Origin: Anseranas semipalmata
Taxonomy: Eukaryota > Chordata > Aves > Anseriformes > Anseranatidae
NCBI GenBank assembly: GCA_013399115.1
Contig: VXAA01001243.1
Span: forward strand, 248,255-312,254
Length of the DNA: 64,000 nucleotides
Direction: 5' to 3'
Shown here: piece after piece, positions 15,081 through 26,428 of the stretch
Layout of the letters: the number at the start of each line of letters is the position of its first letter
Numbering within the stretch: position 1 is the first letter of the stretch
Notes under the pieces: model-generated
The model's database searches: none
What the model was told of the DNA's origin: nothing
Seen by the model: the letters and a program-made list of their open reading frames with translations, nothing else
Translations under genes and position numbers: made by a program

Positions 15081-15200
15081 TGGACAACTCTCTCTAAGCA
15101 GTTAAGTGATCCAGAAGTCTAAGATAAAAAAAAAATGTATCATACATTACATTTTCTGAAACAGAACTGATGCCATTTGTCTGACTACTGTAGGTATATT

Positions 15201-15338
15201 TCACAGAATCAAAGAATGACAAAATCACAGAATGGGTGAGGCCTGCAAGGACCTCTGGAGATCATCTGCTCCAACCCACCCTGCTCAAGCTGGGCCACCT
15301 CCAGCCAGTTGCTCAAGACCATGCATGGGTGGGTTTTA
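15201..15338 (-). mobile_element. CR1 LINE 3' fragment, cut by contig end
   Basis: Antisense CR1 3' end containing AATCACAGAATGG and the CTGGAGATCATCTGCTCC block. It is the same copy as the element at 15664, seen twice because of the duplication. It stops at a single N at 15339 rather than at a natural truncation point, so it should not be counted as an independent insertion until the duplication is resolved. Confidence 0.88.
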
Positions 15339-15339
15339 N
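15339..15339. other. Single N at duplication junction
   Basis: One undetermined base lies exactly between the two duplicated units. Three further single Ns occur in the window, at 27969, 49429 and 57216. In this position it most likely marks a contig join whose true relation was not resolved. Confidence 0.9.
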
Positions 15340-15470
15340 TTTGGCTGTGGACTTTTTTTTTTTTTCGGGGGTGAGGGGCTTTTGTTTATTTGTTTTTTCA
15401 AGTATTCTCTCTCCTACAATCTCTTGCCAGCTTGTTAAGAATAGCAGTCTTCAACAACATATCATTAGGA

Positions 15471-15505
<35 letters not shown>

Positions 15506-15800
15506 GAAGGAAGGAAGGAAGGAAGGAAGGAAGGAAGGAAGGAAGGACAACTCTCTCTAAGCAGTTAAGTGATCCAGAAGTCTAAGATAAAAAAAAAATG
15601 TATCATACATTACATTTTCTGAAACAGAACTGATGCCATTTGTCTGACTACTGTAGGTATATTTCACAGAATCAAAGAATGACAAAATCACAGAATGGGT
15701 GAGGCCTGCAAGGACCTCTGGAGATCATCTGCTCCAACCCACCCTGCTCAAGCTGGGCCACCTCCAGCCAGTTGCTCAAGACCATGTCTGGTTGGGTTTT
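15340..15800. repeat. Tandem duplication, unit 2
   Basis: Repeats unit 1 from TTTGGCTGTGG through the shared GGACAACTCTCTCTAAGC block and the start of the CR1. It has a shorter, ungapped purine microsatellite. Beyond 15800 it continues into the rest of the CR1, which unit 1 lacks. This is the better-quality copy. Confidence 0.9.
15469..15544 (+). repeat. GAAA/GGAA microsatellite, short copy
   Basis: About 76 bases of GAAA followed by GGAA units. It corresponds to the much longer tract at 14819 in the first unit. The length difference would fit two alleles of one locus or a collapsed repeat. Confidence 0.95.
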
Positions 15801-16086
15801 GAATACCTTCAAGGATGGGAGACTCCACAACCTCTCTGGCATCCTGTGCCACTGCTCTGTCACCTGCACAGTGAAAAGTGTTCCCTGATGTTCAGACAGC
15901 ACCTCCAGTGTTTCAGTGTGTGCCCATTGCCTCTTGTCCTGTCACTGGGCGCCACTGAGAAGAGCCTGGCCCTGTCCTTTTTGCACCCTCCCTCCCTTCA
16001 GGTATTTATGGACATTGAAGAGATGCCCCCTGAGCCTCCCCTTCTCCAGGCTGAACAGCCCCAGCTCTTTCTTCCTGCCTCATGAG
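15664..16086 (-). mobile_element. CR1 LINE, 3' fragment with ORF2 tail
   Basis: Antisense CR1. The plus strand begins AATCAAAGAATGACAAAATC and AATCACAGAATGG, followed by CTGGAGATCATCTGCTCCAAC. On the minus strand the older part still reads as the CR1 ORF2 carboxy end, with TVQVTEQWHRMPE and SPSLKVFKTQPD matching the family's usual VxVTEHWNRLP and SPSLExFKTRLD. The sequence type is the CR1 group with GGGACCTCTGGAGATCATC, different from the 11769 and 19219 copies. It is 5'-truncated at about 16086 and interrupted by a stop codon near residue boundary 15902. Confidence 0.92.
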
Positions 16087-19000
16087 CTAACACTTCCAGT
16101 TTCAGAGGTTAGGTGAAAGAACTGAGCCAGTTTCAGACAAAGTCCTATGAAAATAAAACACCAACGCAAAAAGCAAAACAACTATTATAAATAAAATAAA
16201 ACTAATACCAGTTGTTGTGGGATTCTTAATGTCTCACAGTGAACTTGGTGACAGTTTAGGTCTTTCTGAGAGCACAGCTGCTGGGGCTGTATTTGAAAAA
16301 TAAATAAAAATAATAAAAACGGCTACCCAAACATTCTCCTAACAGATGGAGAGCTGCAGAACTGAAACCTGTAGGCATTTGGAAAAAATATTTCACGTAC
16401 TTCAGAATACATCAGGGTCCTAAATTATGCTGGGTTTTTGTATTTAGAGAGAAAAATAAGTGTGTTGGAACTAATAATAAGCAGACCAAAAATCACATTT
16501 GGATTAGGAAAGTTCTTTGCCAAGATACAGAACAGCATGTTTGCTAAATTTCGTTACTTCGCTTTTCCCCTCGGTCCCCAGAGGGGCAGCTGTTGTTTTA
16601 AGTGGAAACAAAGACTTGCAGAGTGCTCTGATATCCAGAGGAGCAAAGGAGTCTTCCGAAGGCTATGAGGAAGTTCTCCTTCCACAGAATCTCTGGATTT
16701 ATTTTTTTTCTCAGGAAAAGATGAATGCAAAGAATATTTGGGGGGCGGAATGGGGGGGGACCTCTCTTAACAGTTTTCAAATCAGGTAGTCAGTAAATTT
16801 TGTGACAGTAATAAGGATTACAGAGAGAGAGAGAGAGAGAAAACAACAACAAAAACCCTCATACTTCCTACTAGTTAAAAGACAATACTTTTTTTTTTTT
16901 TTTTTTACTGTGTGGCACACACACACATACACAGATCTCAGACTTTCAGTATTTATTGCTCTGAGGCATTTTTCAAAATATAAACAAAATTACAAATTCT
17001 ACACAGACTTCAGGCAGGTGGATTGAATGTACAGGCAAAATTCCTGGGGTAACTCCATCAAAATCCGTGGAGATATTCCAGGAAATAAAGCTATAGTCAT
17101 AACTGAGCAAGTCATTTCTATGAAGCAAATGTTTGGGGGTGAGTTGTTTCATTTCTACAGTAAACAGAAATGAGCTCATTGTCAATAGGCCAATTAATCC
17201 TGATAAACTATAGAAACCATTCCTACGTTATTTTACATACTATGGGAGACAGTTCTAGAACTGAAAAGAGCTCTCAAAGCTGACAATTAACAGAGAATAA
17301 CTTTCTATTCGCTAAGAATTGTGCATTTCCCTTAACAGACGATCGCACAGGCTTTCGTAAGGAACAATACATCGCAGGTGCTTGTCCAGGAAACCAGTTG
17401 CATTGCTGGAATTCATTCAGCACGGTGGGCATGTACGACCCAGTAGCCATAAAGCTTACGGAACACAGATCAATAGCCAACAAGCTAATGTAAAGAAATG
17501 TAATCCCTGTGCAGGAAAGCTCAGTCATCTTTTCCAGTTCTACCGCTTGGAAAGGGTTGTAGGATAAGCAGACTAACAACAAAGCTCAAAAACATCCCCT
17601 CCCAATCCTAAAGTGCAATAAAAGGTATTTTAAGTGCTTCATGTTACACTAGTTGTGGCTATGACACTAAAATGTTGCAGGGATCTACTGATAACATTAG
17701 CAAGGATTGGCTAGCGCTGGCACAACAAACTTACATTTAGTATGTTGGTCATGTCTAGTGACAAAGTGCATATTAATTAGGCCTTGTGGATCACAAAGAA
17801 TATTTTCAGAGTTACAGAATATATGATTGTGTAACAGAACAGTTATTTTCATCTCAGTTTCTATACAGAGAAATTACCATAATTTGAGATTATTTCCCAG
17901 CAGTTAGCTTCTGACATTGTTTCCAGTACTAGTGTCTCCTTTTGGTTAACAATGGAAAAAGTAACAGTGATTTTTATGGAACTTCTCATAAATGTCAAAT
18001 CTATAAACACATTTAACACAGGGAGGCTCTCAAAGGTACTTGAGACAAAGAGTAAGTAAAAAATAGTAACACAGATTGTTACCAATAAGAAGAAAAACAA
18101 ACAAAAAGACTGAACTCTAATATTTTTAATAAGCTATCACAACAACTAATATTGCTACTCACTTATGCATTTCTTCACACTCAAGGATTCTAATCTACTC
18201 TAGACTAGCAGCACTTACATTAATCTTACATCACTCCCAGGAAAAAAAAATGTTACCTCTCCAGATAGTCTGAACAAAAGAGAAAAAGCAAAGAACAGAA
18301 CAGGTACCTACCAATTCAAAGCAGCACCGATTTACTACATGTCTTCTTACAAACTCAGCCTTGTTTTCCCTTCTGCTAATTAAAATGGCCATTCCCAGCA
18401 AGGTAGTGTAGGAAAGTGTGCTTACAATAAAAGCATCCCTGACTTCGGGTTAGGCTACAGCATTGCGATGAAAAGACCTGAAAGGGGGAGGAAAAAGCTT
18501 TTTCAAGCCCTTTGTATTTTTAATGCAATTCATAAGACCTCCTGTAAATGTTTTCCTTTGAGATGAACTTCATACAGAAACTTTAAGAAAACATTAATCA
18601 TGGTGCCTACTGCACAGAAACAACGGATGTGCCTCCAATGGAGCAGCTTAGGCTTGAGGTCTGTATCAAAGCACAATGCTCTGAACATCACCTGCTCCCA
18701 GCCTCCATGCGTTTCAGTCTGGTGGCTGTTAACTCAGGGTTCTCAGTTGCCTAAGGCGCTCTGAAATCTGTTTGATACCTGAAACATGAGTTGAGAAAAC
18801 CATTTTTTTTATTTTTAAATATACAGGTTTTTTGGTTCTTTAGTTCGTATCATTTCTGTAAGAAGTAAGAGATTTGTTTGACAGGTTTCTGTGAAGGATT
18901 ATTTTAATTAGAGTTAAGGCCAAATTATAACTTACAGCAAATCTGATATGGGCTATCAGGGCTTGAACAAATGGCATTGAACACTAGATTAACCTTTTTT

Positions 19001-19218
19001 ATTTTAAGAGATAATAAATATATAGATGAGTATGAGATACTATACATTAAGATCCAGACCCAAATTTTATTCATGTTTTCAGAAGTACTTGATTCTGAAG
19101 CCTGTCACTGTTTGAGGTAAATTTTTGAGTGCATTTTAAGGTGGATATTTTTTATCACTTCAGCTGTTCACTTTCCTGAATAAAGTAGCTTACCACAAAG
19201 GCTGCAGCTGATACAAAT
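16087..19218. other. AT-rich DNA with simple repeats, no gene seen
   Basis: No supported gene or transposon. It contains a GA run at 16821-16842, a T-run near 16890-16906 and two G-runs near 16740-16760. Open frames (for example minus 17274-17582 and 17861-18100) are short and show no recognisable domain. Confidence 0.65.
16821..16842 (+). repeat. GA dinucleotide repeat
   Basis: About ten GA units, followed at once by AAC units. Ordinary microsatellite. Confidence 0.9.
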
Positions 19219-19822
19219 AGAATCACAGAACCATAGAATCATTTAGGTTGGAAAAGACCCTTAAGATCATCAAGTCCAACCATCACCTAATGCTGGAAGT
19301 GCACCACTAAGCCATGTCTGTAAGCGCCACGTCCACACGTCTCTTAAATACCTCCAGGGATAGCAACTCCACCACCTCTGTGGGCAGCCTGTTCTAACAT
19401 TTGACCACCCTCTCTGTGAAGAAATTCCTCCTGATATCCAATCTAAACCTCCCAGCACAACTTGAGGCTGTTTCCTCGCGTCCTATCAGATGTCACCTGA
19501 GAAAAGAGACTGGCACCCTCCTCGCTACAGCCTCCTTTAAGGAACCTGTAGAGAGCGATGAGGTTTCCCCTGAGCCTCCTCTTCTTCAGACTAAACAACC
19601 CCAGTTCCCTCAGCTGCTCCTCATATGTCTTGTTTTCTGGTCCCTTCACCAGCTTCATTGCTCTGCTCTGCACACACTCGAGCAACTCCATGTCTTTCTT
19701 GTAGTGAGGGGCCCAAAACTGAACACAGGACTCGAGGTGCGGCCTCACCAGTGCCAAGTACAGAGGGACGGTCACTTCCCTAGCCCTGCTGGCCACACTG
19801 TTCCTGATGCAGGCCATTACTC
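19219..19822 (-). mobile_element. CR1 LINE, longest 3' fragment
   Basis: About 600 bases of antisense CR1. The plus strand shows the 3' end AATCACAGAACCATAGAATC, then GGTTGGAAAAGACC, AAATACCTCCAGGGATAG, GGCAGCCTGTTC and CAATCTAAACCTCCC, all standard CR1 blocks. The 5' part, up to about 19822, encodes the end of ORF2 (see the separate entry). It is 5'-truncated, and the right boundary is set where CR1-like sequence stops after GCAGGCCATTAC. It is the best-preserved CR1 in the window. Confidence 0.95.
19443..19817 (-). pseudogene. CR1 ORF2 carboxy-terminal remnant
   Basis: Open minus-strand frame of 124 codons inside the CR1. It reads [27 protein letters not shown], then [19 protein letters not shown] and [10 protein letters not shown], which are the conserved blocks downstream of the CR1 reverse-transcriptase core. 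The catalytic part of the enzyme and the endonuclease are missing because the element is 5'-truncated, so this is a dead remnant. The frame ends early at a stop shortly after [10 protein letters not shown], whereas intact CR1 continues toward the HWNRLP block. Confidence 0.9.
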
Positions 19823-20421
19823 TAGTTGGATAGGTTCATCTTGTGATGTCCTTCTCTTCATAACTGAGAGACCACTGCTCAGGAATAATTTTTTTCTGTT
19901 CTCTTGGATGTTATCCTGAAGTCTAGATTGCCCACCAATTTCATCCACATTTAGAGTTTGCACCAGGAAAGTCATTGCATTCAAGAATCAATGTAGATAT
20001 AGATAATACAGATCAGTATAGATAACATACCTAATAGAGTCAGCCACTTGTTCTTTATTTACAGCTCTGCCTGTTGAAAGCCATCTCACAATACACTTTG
20101 GCTCCTAATTTCTATGTCTCAAAGCACCCTTTGTAGAAAGCATTACTTGTATCATCAGTGAAAGTGGCATTTCAACTATGCAATCTCTCGTTACAACAAG
20201 CCAGTGGTACTACTCCAATTTGTGCATTATCTGCCTTTTTTTCCTACTCAATGCTTCATGTTAGTCAGAGAGGTCCCTAGTAACAATAGATAGAAAAGTT
20301 TTGGCATCACCCTAATTTTCTATCAACACTGGCTGACCCTTTCTGTTCTTCCTAGAACATACTTTACATCGTTTTATGTAGGTGTTTATATACCTTACGA
20401 AAGTATGAAATATTTTCTTTA
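19823..20421. other. Unannotated spacer between two CR1 copies
   Basis: AT-rich spacer with no recognisable gene or repeat. It separates two CR1 fragments of different sequence type, so the neighbouring copies are independent insertions. Confidence 0.6.
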
Positions 20422-20533
20422 AATCACAGAATCACAGAATGGCTGAGGTTGGAAGGGACCTTTGGAGATCATCTAGTCCATCCCCCCTGCTCAAGCAGGG
20501 TCACCTAGAGCACATTACACAGGATCGCATCCA
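20422..20533 (-). mobile_element. CR1 LINE, short 3' fragment
   Basis: Antisense CR1 3' end: AATCACAGAATCACAGAATGG, GAGGTTGGAAGGGACC, GAGATCATCTAGTCC and the CACAGGATCGCATCC block where the sequence breaks off. Same broad CR1 type as the copy at 15664. About 110 bases, 5'-truncated, no coding capacity. Confidence 0.92.
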
Positions 20534-23025
20534 ATTTCTTTCATAGCAAATAAAAGCCTGATTGTGAGACTAATAAAAATAGGTAATAAAGAGAATTTAG
20601 TCTGCAACTGGATGTTTGGGCATAGTGATGACAGATTTGAATCTATTAAATTATGAGATTTATACAGTATTGCATCTGTGATTACATTCAGATGCTAAAA
20701 AAGAAGGTGGGGAGGAAAACAGTGGAAAAAAGAAAGGGATGAAGATCTTGACATTTGCAGAGGGTAAGAAAGTATCTACAGAGACTTGTGTTTCTGTCAT
20801 AACAGAATTATTGCATGATAGCAGAGCGTAAACTGCAAGGTACATTTTTTGGTAAATGAGAACGCAGTTGTGTCTGTTTCTGATACTCAGAGCCAGACTT
20901 CCCTGTCACCAAGTATCTTCTCTGAGCATATGTCAAGTGCTGCTGAAGGTACAGCATAGCTGACTGAAAACATGTGCTTTGAAAGAAAAGCATCAAGTGA
21001 CTCATTCTTTGAAAACAATATTCCAACAAGGCTCCTATTTTAACTCACAAAAAGATACAGCAACTTCTGTAAGGCATGATACGAAATGTACCATCTATGA
21101 AAGATACCAAATTGGATGAACGTTATATTTTGAATCTCTTTCTTATTTTTGCAGAAAATACACCTTCCCATTTATATTGATTTTTTTTTTTTTTTCCCAC
21201 ATAATTCCTTCTAATTTCTGGTAACTTAAAATTTTGAACTTGGCTGAAGCTTTTATTTTTCCATTTACAGTTATGTAGAGATGCTACAAAAATTGCAAAT
21301 GGCAATGATTTTCATTATTCTATCTTTACTTCTATTGATGAACTGCATTGTCACATTAAAAAAAAAAAAAGTCATACAAGCCCCAGATCCTTTACTGGGA
21401 TACTGTTATAGCATTCTGTATATTAACATACTCCAATTGCAATCAGTTCAGCTGATAAGTGAAAAGTTTATCTAGGGACAAAGACTTTCAGGATACCAGG
21501 TAAAAACGACCCTAGAAGAACTGTATTTTAGATTTGCTGGGTCAAAACCTGGTCCCAGGTCAAAACGGGGAACACCATCTAACCCATTCCCCATCTAGAC
21601 TTAGGCAAACTAACGCATATTCCTAAAATTATGAGGATAGTCTCCAAACCTTTTCAGATACTCAGTGAAAAGAAACTTTCTATAAAGTGTGTACCAGAAG
21701 GCAACCTAAATTAGGTGCTCTAAATCATCCTTTGAGAAGCTATTCCTTCTCTTGTTATGTCTACAAAGAGACTCAGGAATGCTTCTTGGGATAGAACGCC
21801 TACCTGGTCCAGGTTTCATGACGGGATGTGACGAAGCACACATCTCCTTTGTTCCCAGTTTTCATCATGTCTCTGCTAAAGTAGTTTGTATCATTGTAGT
21901 AGAATAAACATGTCACTCAGGATATACCCCAAAATAAATGGTAAAAAAGTGCAATTTATTAGTTCTACAAACAGAATTATATGAAGAATATATGAATCAA
22001 GACCCAGTGAAGTTCAAAAGAGCATTTTTACACCCCCTTTCTAGAAATCATTCATGGTTCTTGAGAAGAAAATCAAAACTAGAAAAAGAGAACAGGGGAA
22101 AGACAGCAATGCCATTCGTTTAGTTTGTTTTGTTATATGAGTACTATTAAATACCATAAATCTCTCTTTCTCTTAGAAACATGGACATACATTCAGAGGA
22201 GACTCTTAGTCCAATTTTGCACATCTTAAATGAATTCTACCCAGTTCTAACAGAAGTTGTGCACTAATTCAGTCCCTGAACACCTTTTCAACAGAAGTTC
22301 AACCTCCTTTTTAAAATTCTCTGTTATCAATTTCAGTCACTTTTATATCTCATTTTCTTCCTGATACTTACTCCTAGTTACCTGAAAATTTATCCTGCTA
22401 TCCGTGACTTGGGAAACTAAACTCCAAAGTACTGTGCAAGAGATTCATTTTTCAACATTTTAAATGACCTAACAGCCTGATTTTATAAGCCCCTGCCTTT
22501 GTAAGTTCATAAACTATTCTCTTCCATTTGTCTCCAGTGACAACCTAGGAAACCTACAAAAAGCCCCACCAGATCACTCATCTTGGAAGAGAAATCGAGA
22601 GTCTACTTCTCATTCACTAAGTAGAACATGACCATCGCCATCAAATGTCTGGTTTTCAAGTGTGCTCTACGTAAGTATCCAGCCATATTCTTGTAGCTAC
22701 ATTCCATTTTGAGCTTTGTTTTAGGGAAGGACATCACTGCTCTTTCTATGTGCAGTCTACACTTCTATTTTACTGCTTTGGCCCTTGAAGGACAAGATGA
22801 AAGATCTCTTAAAAAATAACAAAGATGGACAAACATACTAATAGGTCTGAACTTGGGCTAGATTTGCTCAGAAAATAAGTTCACTGTAGCTTTCTGTATG
22901 GAGGTTTTGTCCAGAAGTTCGCTGAAATTTTGTAAACCTGGACACAGACCAAAGAGTTTTAATTCTGGCTGTTTCAGTATGAAGAGCCTTATGGCTTAAT
23001 GATGATCTCCAAGAGTTAAAATGTC

Positions 23026-23385
23026 TTAACTGAGTATCAGTGTGGTAACATGAACTCTTAAAAACATTTCATCTCTAATCTTAGGAGGGCTATGATGCTT
23101 TTGGCTCAAGGAGTGTAAGACATTCATGCCATCAGAGGGGTGAGGCTTGAGAAAAGTTTTAGAGAATAAGGTACCTGATAATGCTGAAATATCACCCATA
23201 TAGAACTGGTCTTTAGCTACCTTCTGCAAGTACTTCTCTAACACATTGTAGTTCAGACTGACTTCATCAGGTAGAATGAAACACAACTTGTCAACATAAT
23301 GGTCTCGAGCAAAATGCTGTTTCAATTGCTCATATTCTGGAGTGGTCAAAATGAGATTCTGAATCAACCACAGAGACCCACCAGT
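23026..23385 (-). other. Open minus-strand frame, possible coding relic
   Basis: The frame is free of stops for 120 codons, from just after a TAA at 23386-23388. It has no ATG at its start; the first possible initiator is TTG at 23367. The composition is unusually protein-like for AT-rich DNA, with segments such as LTTPEYEQLKQHFARD, VDKLCFILPDEVSLNYN and LEKYLQKVAKDQFYMGD. I do not recognise the family. There is no poly(A) tract at the downstream end and no clear splice acceptor upstream. By length alone two or three such runs are expected by chance here, so this may be a decayed retrocopy, an exon or nothing. Confidence 0.2.
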
Positions 23386-26300
23386 TTAGCTATTACTTGT
23401 CACCAACTCCACTCTCAAAGTCTTGTGGACAGTATTCGTAACACCAAAGTCCAGAAATCTGACTTTGTATTATTCAGGTTTACAGGAAATCAATAGGATT
23501 TGGGCTCACACCTATGACCACGGAACAACCCATTTCTGAAAGTTAAGATCCGACACCAACCCCCCCCTTCAATTAACAAGCCGTACAGCTCAATCCTCTC
23601 AACAGTGGTACCACGCTTGCTGATAGGGGAACTAGTGCTTTCATGACGACATCAGTTATCAAGAGTTTGCTGCTTGTGAACAGAAGGTGCTTGACTATAA
23701 AGCTGTGAAATAACCATTGGAACTGAAATCAGAATAAGCAAAAGATATTGATTGTGTCAGCAAAACATCTTTTTTGTTTAAGGAATTCTTATGTCTGCCA
23801 AACTTAGAATGAAATGTATGACATATTTCATCCTTTTCTCTCACAGTAATAAGTAAAGCGCATTTAGTAAAATGGTGGGCATGACTGAACAAATAATAAA
23901 TAATAATGACGATGCCTGCAGAAAATCCATAAAACATAATTACTCTGGCTTTTATCCAGCATATAAAAAAGATTGAACTATATTTCTTTACTGAAGCAAG
24001 ATGCTTCTGAGAACAAATACCAATAACTATATTGAGAGCTTTAGGTAACATTTACATCACATGAGAAATGTTAATTTCTCAGAAATGTATTTAGCAATAC
24101 ACTTTGCTGTCTTAATAGAACTACTTTTGAGACCCAAACTTGTTAATAGGAATACTTTACAATAGAGGACAATAATTAGAACAGAGGTTGAGGTACATGA
24201 GGAGCCAAGAAATAGTACTACAGAGACTGGCAATAATGGCATAGTATGTGCGAGACCTTAATTTTATTAGGCATAACACAACTGCAGATTAGTAAGGGGT
24301 TTAAAAGAGGGAAGGAGAGAAAAGGAAAAAAAAAAGCACTCATTTTTTATAAGAGTCAAACCAATCAAGAAAATGTGTAATTTTAAAAATTTATAAACTA
24401 GAAGTTGACAGTAATTTTCCCAGGCACTCAGGCACATTGCCCTTTTATATTACTATGCTTTATGAATTATGAATTCTGGATGACGAGAAAGCCTAAGGGT
24501 GACAACAGAGCTGTAGCGTCAGTAATGCATTGTCATTTCACACTGTGAAAGTTCTACTATACCTACCTGGATTTTTCAAGTTTAAATAATGTCACTGACT
24601 GCCAAAGATTTCACTGAGAGGTGTGATGAAAATATATGCTCTGTTGGTAAGATGCTAATCCCTAATAACTAGAAAAGGGTCAAACACTTTGAGTGCTTGT
24701 CAGGTTTTTTGTCTACCGTGGGTCTTCAGATGTAACTATATTCCCTCACCATAATTCACCTATTTTAAGTCAGACACTGAAGCAGATAACCAGTTTTCTA
24801 CAGCATTTAGCAGAAGGAAATTAGAGTAGAAAAAAGAGGTGTTCTGTGAGATTTTACATGGCTCCTGTTGCCAAGGAAACAATTTCTTCTGGCTGGGTAA
24901 TGGTAGCCCTGGCTGCAAAGCCAGCAGTATAGAACAAGGAAGGCTATTTATCTAATATAGTTATATACGTACACACATACACACCTACCCTTACATTGAA
25001 GAGGGAAAGATCTAGCAAAACTGAACTGCAACAAGAAAACATTAGAGTTTGGAAAACATGTTATGAATAACTTCAGTCATTTGTGGAACCTGTAGTCAGA
25101 AGAGGCATTTGGCACTGCCTTAAGTCAATCACACTGAGGCATTTAAAGTCTACTTGAAAACATGATTAAAAAACACAAAATAAAGGTAAAATGCAAAGTA
25201 AAGATTCTCTCAAAGAGAGCTCATCTGTGTCCCATTCCAGCCAAGTACTTAACCAGATACATAATATAAAAGTTCAGACTCAAAAGATGGTGAAGAATCA
25301 CTTGGAAATTGTGGAATCTAACTCTTTTTTACCGTAGAACCCCTAAGTCCAAATCTAAAAATCAGATCCCGCTATTATATATAATCTTAATATTTTACTC
25401 ATATAATAAAATATAACATTCTCTGAGGTAAAATGGAAAGGAGAACTCCTAAGGATGGGCTTTGGGGCCAAAGCAGGAGAGTGAAACAATGAAGAAAGGC
25501 ACCAAGTGGAAGGTCACCAACTGATCCAAGAATTGATTGATTCTCCTTCATCAGAAAAGGAGAAAGGTTTGCACAGAGCTAACAGGGATGGAAAGTGCAC
25601 CAGGAATATCAATGAAAAAAAATTGTTCGATGTTGAAAATATAAATCATATTAATGAGATGTCCAAGTCTTATGCTAAGTTAGGGGAAGGCGGAGATAAT
25701 AGCTGGCATATAAAATCTTCCATAAGTATTTAGAAGCTGTAGTTAGAAATTAAGGATAGTAAGAAAAAAAGAGAGGAAAAAAGGAGAAAACTGGATACAA
25801 GTCTGAAAGGGAGAAATCGCAGCCTTGCAAAGGATAGTGACTATGAAGCAAAAAGGATTAACTAAAGCTTGGATCAGTATCACAGATTTTGCCTTCATCG
25901 GAACAAAACCATATTCTATCAGCAGTAAACTTGTGGAGGAAAAATGGCCTGTTTTATTTGTTTTCTTCTCATGAAGACCATGATGATTACTCCAGGCAGA
26001 AAATCAAAAATGACAGAGGTTTAAAAACTTCATCTGTGTAATGTGGATTAGTGTGCTCCATGAGTTAAAAGTTTGCTGATTTTCAGTTCTTTCATTGAGA
26101 ATTAAAATTAGGTGTAATATGCATATGAAAAACTTTATTTTCTCTGAGAAAAAGCAAAATATCATCCAAATTTTTTTACTAGTCTTAAAGTCACCAATAA
26201 GCTATTTAGCCTATTATTTCATAGGAGTGATTTCTCAGGTATTTTTGAGAATAAGTACAATCTAGAAGATACGTAAGGGACATTGTTTTCTTCTCTCATT

Positions 26301-26387
26301 AGGAAGTATCTTGGAAGCCTCACTGTATTTGTTCTAAAATAAGGTTTGTTTGATTTTGATTTTTTTGCAGAACACTTAAGGCCTCTT

Positions 26388-26423
<36 letters not shown>

Positions 26424-26428
26424 GAAAA
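26388..26428 (+). repeat. AAAAG repeat with A-run
   Basis: Run of A followed by AAAAG units. It could be the poly(A) tail of a decayed retrocopy on the plus strand, but no recognisable retrocopy precedes it. Confidence 0.85.

Larger units (their letters stand above)
14690..15338. repeat. Tandem duplication, unit 1 (probable assembly overlap)
   Basis: This unit begins at TTTGGCTGTGG, runs through a T-run and a purine microsatellite with a 51-base gap, and ends inside a CR1 3' fragment. Almost the same sequence restarts at 15340, with left halves 650 bases apart and right halves 463 bases apart. The units differ mainly in microsatellite length: about 262 bases including gap here, about 76 in unit 2. 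The last 15 or so bases of this unit diverge from the CR1 sequence that unit 2 retains, as expected at a low-quality contig end. Confidence 0.9.

Noticed and set aside
14667..15122. 151-codon frame of lysine, glutamate, arginine and glycine repeats
   Set aside because: Translation of the purine microsatellite and an assembly gap; not a protein.
15699..16085. 128-codon plus-strand open frame
   Set aside because: It is the antisense of the CR1 ORF2 tail in the element at 15664-16086.
19401..19919. 172-codon plus-strand open frame, the longest in the window
   Set aside because: It is the antisense shadow of the CR1 ORF2 remnant at 19443-19817.
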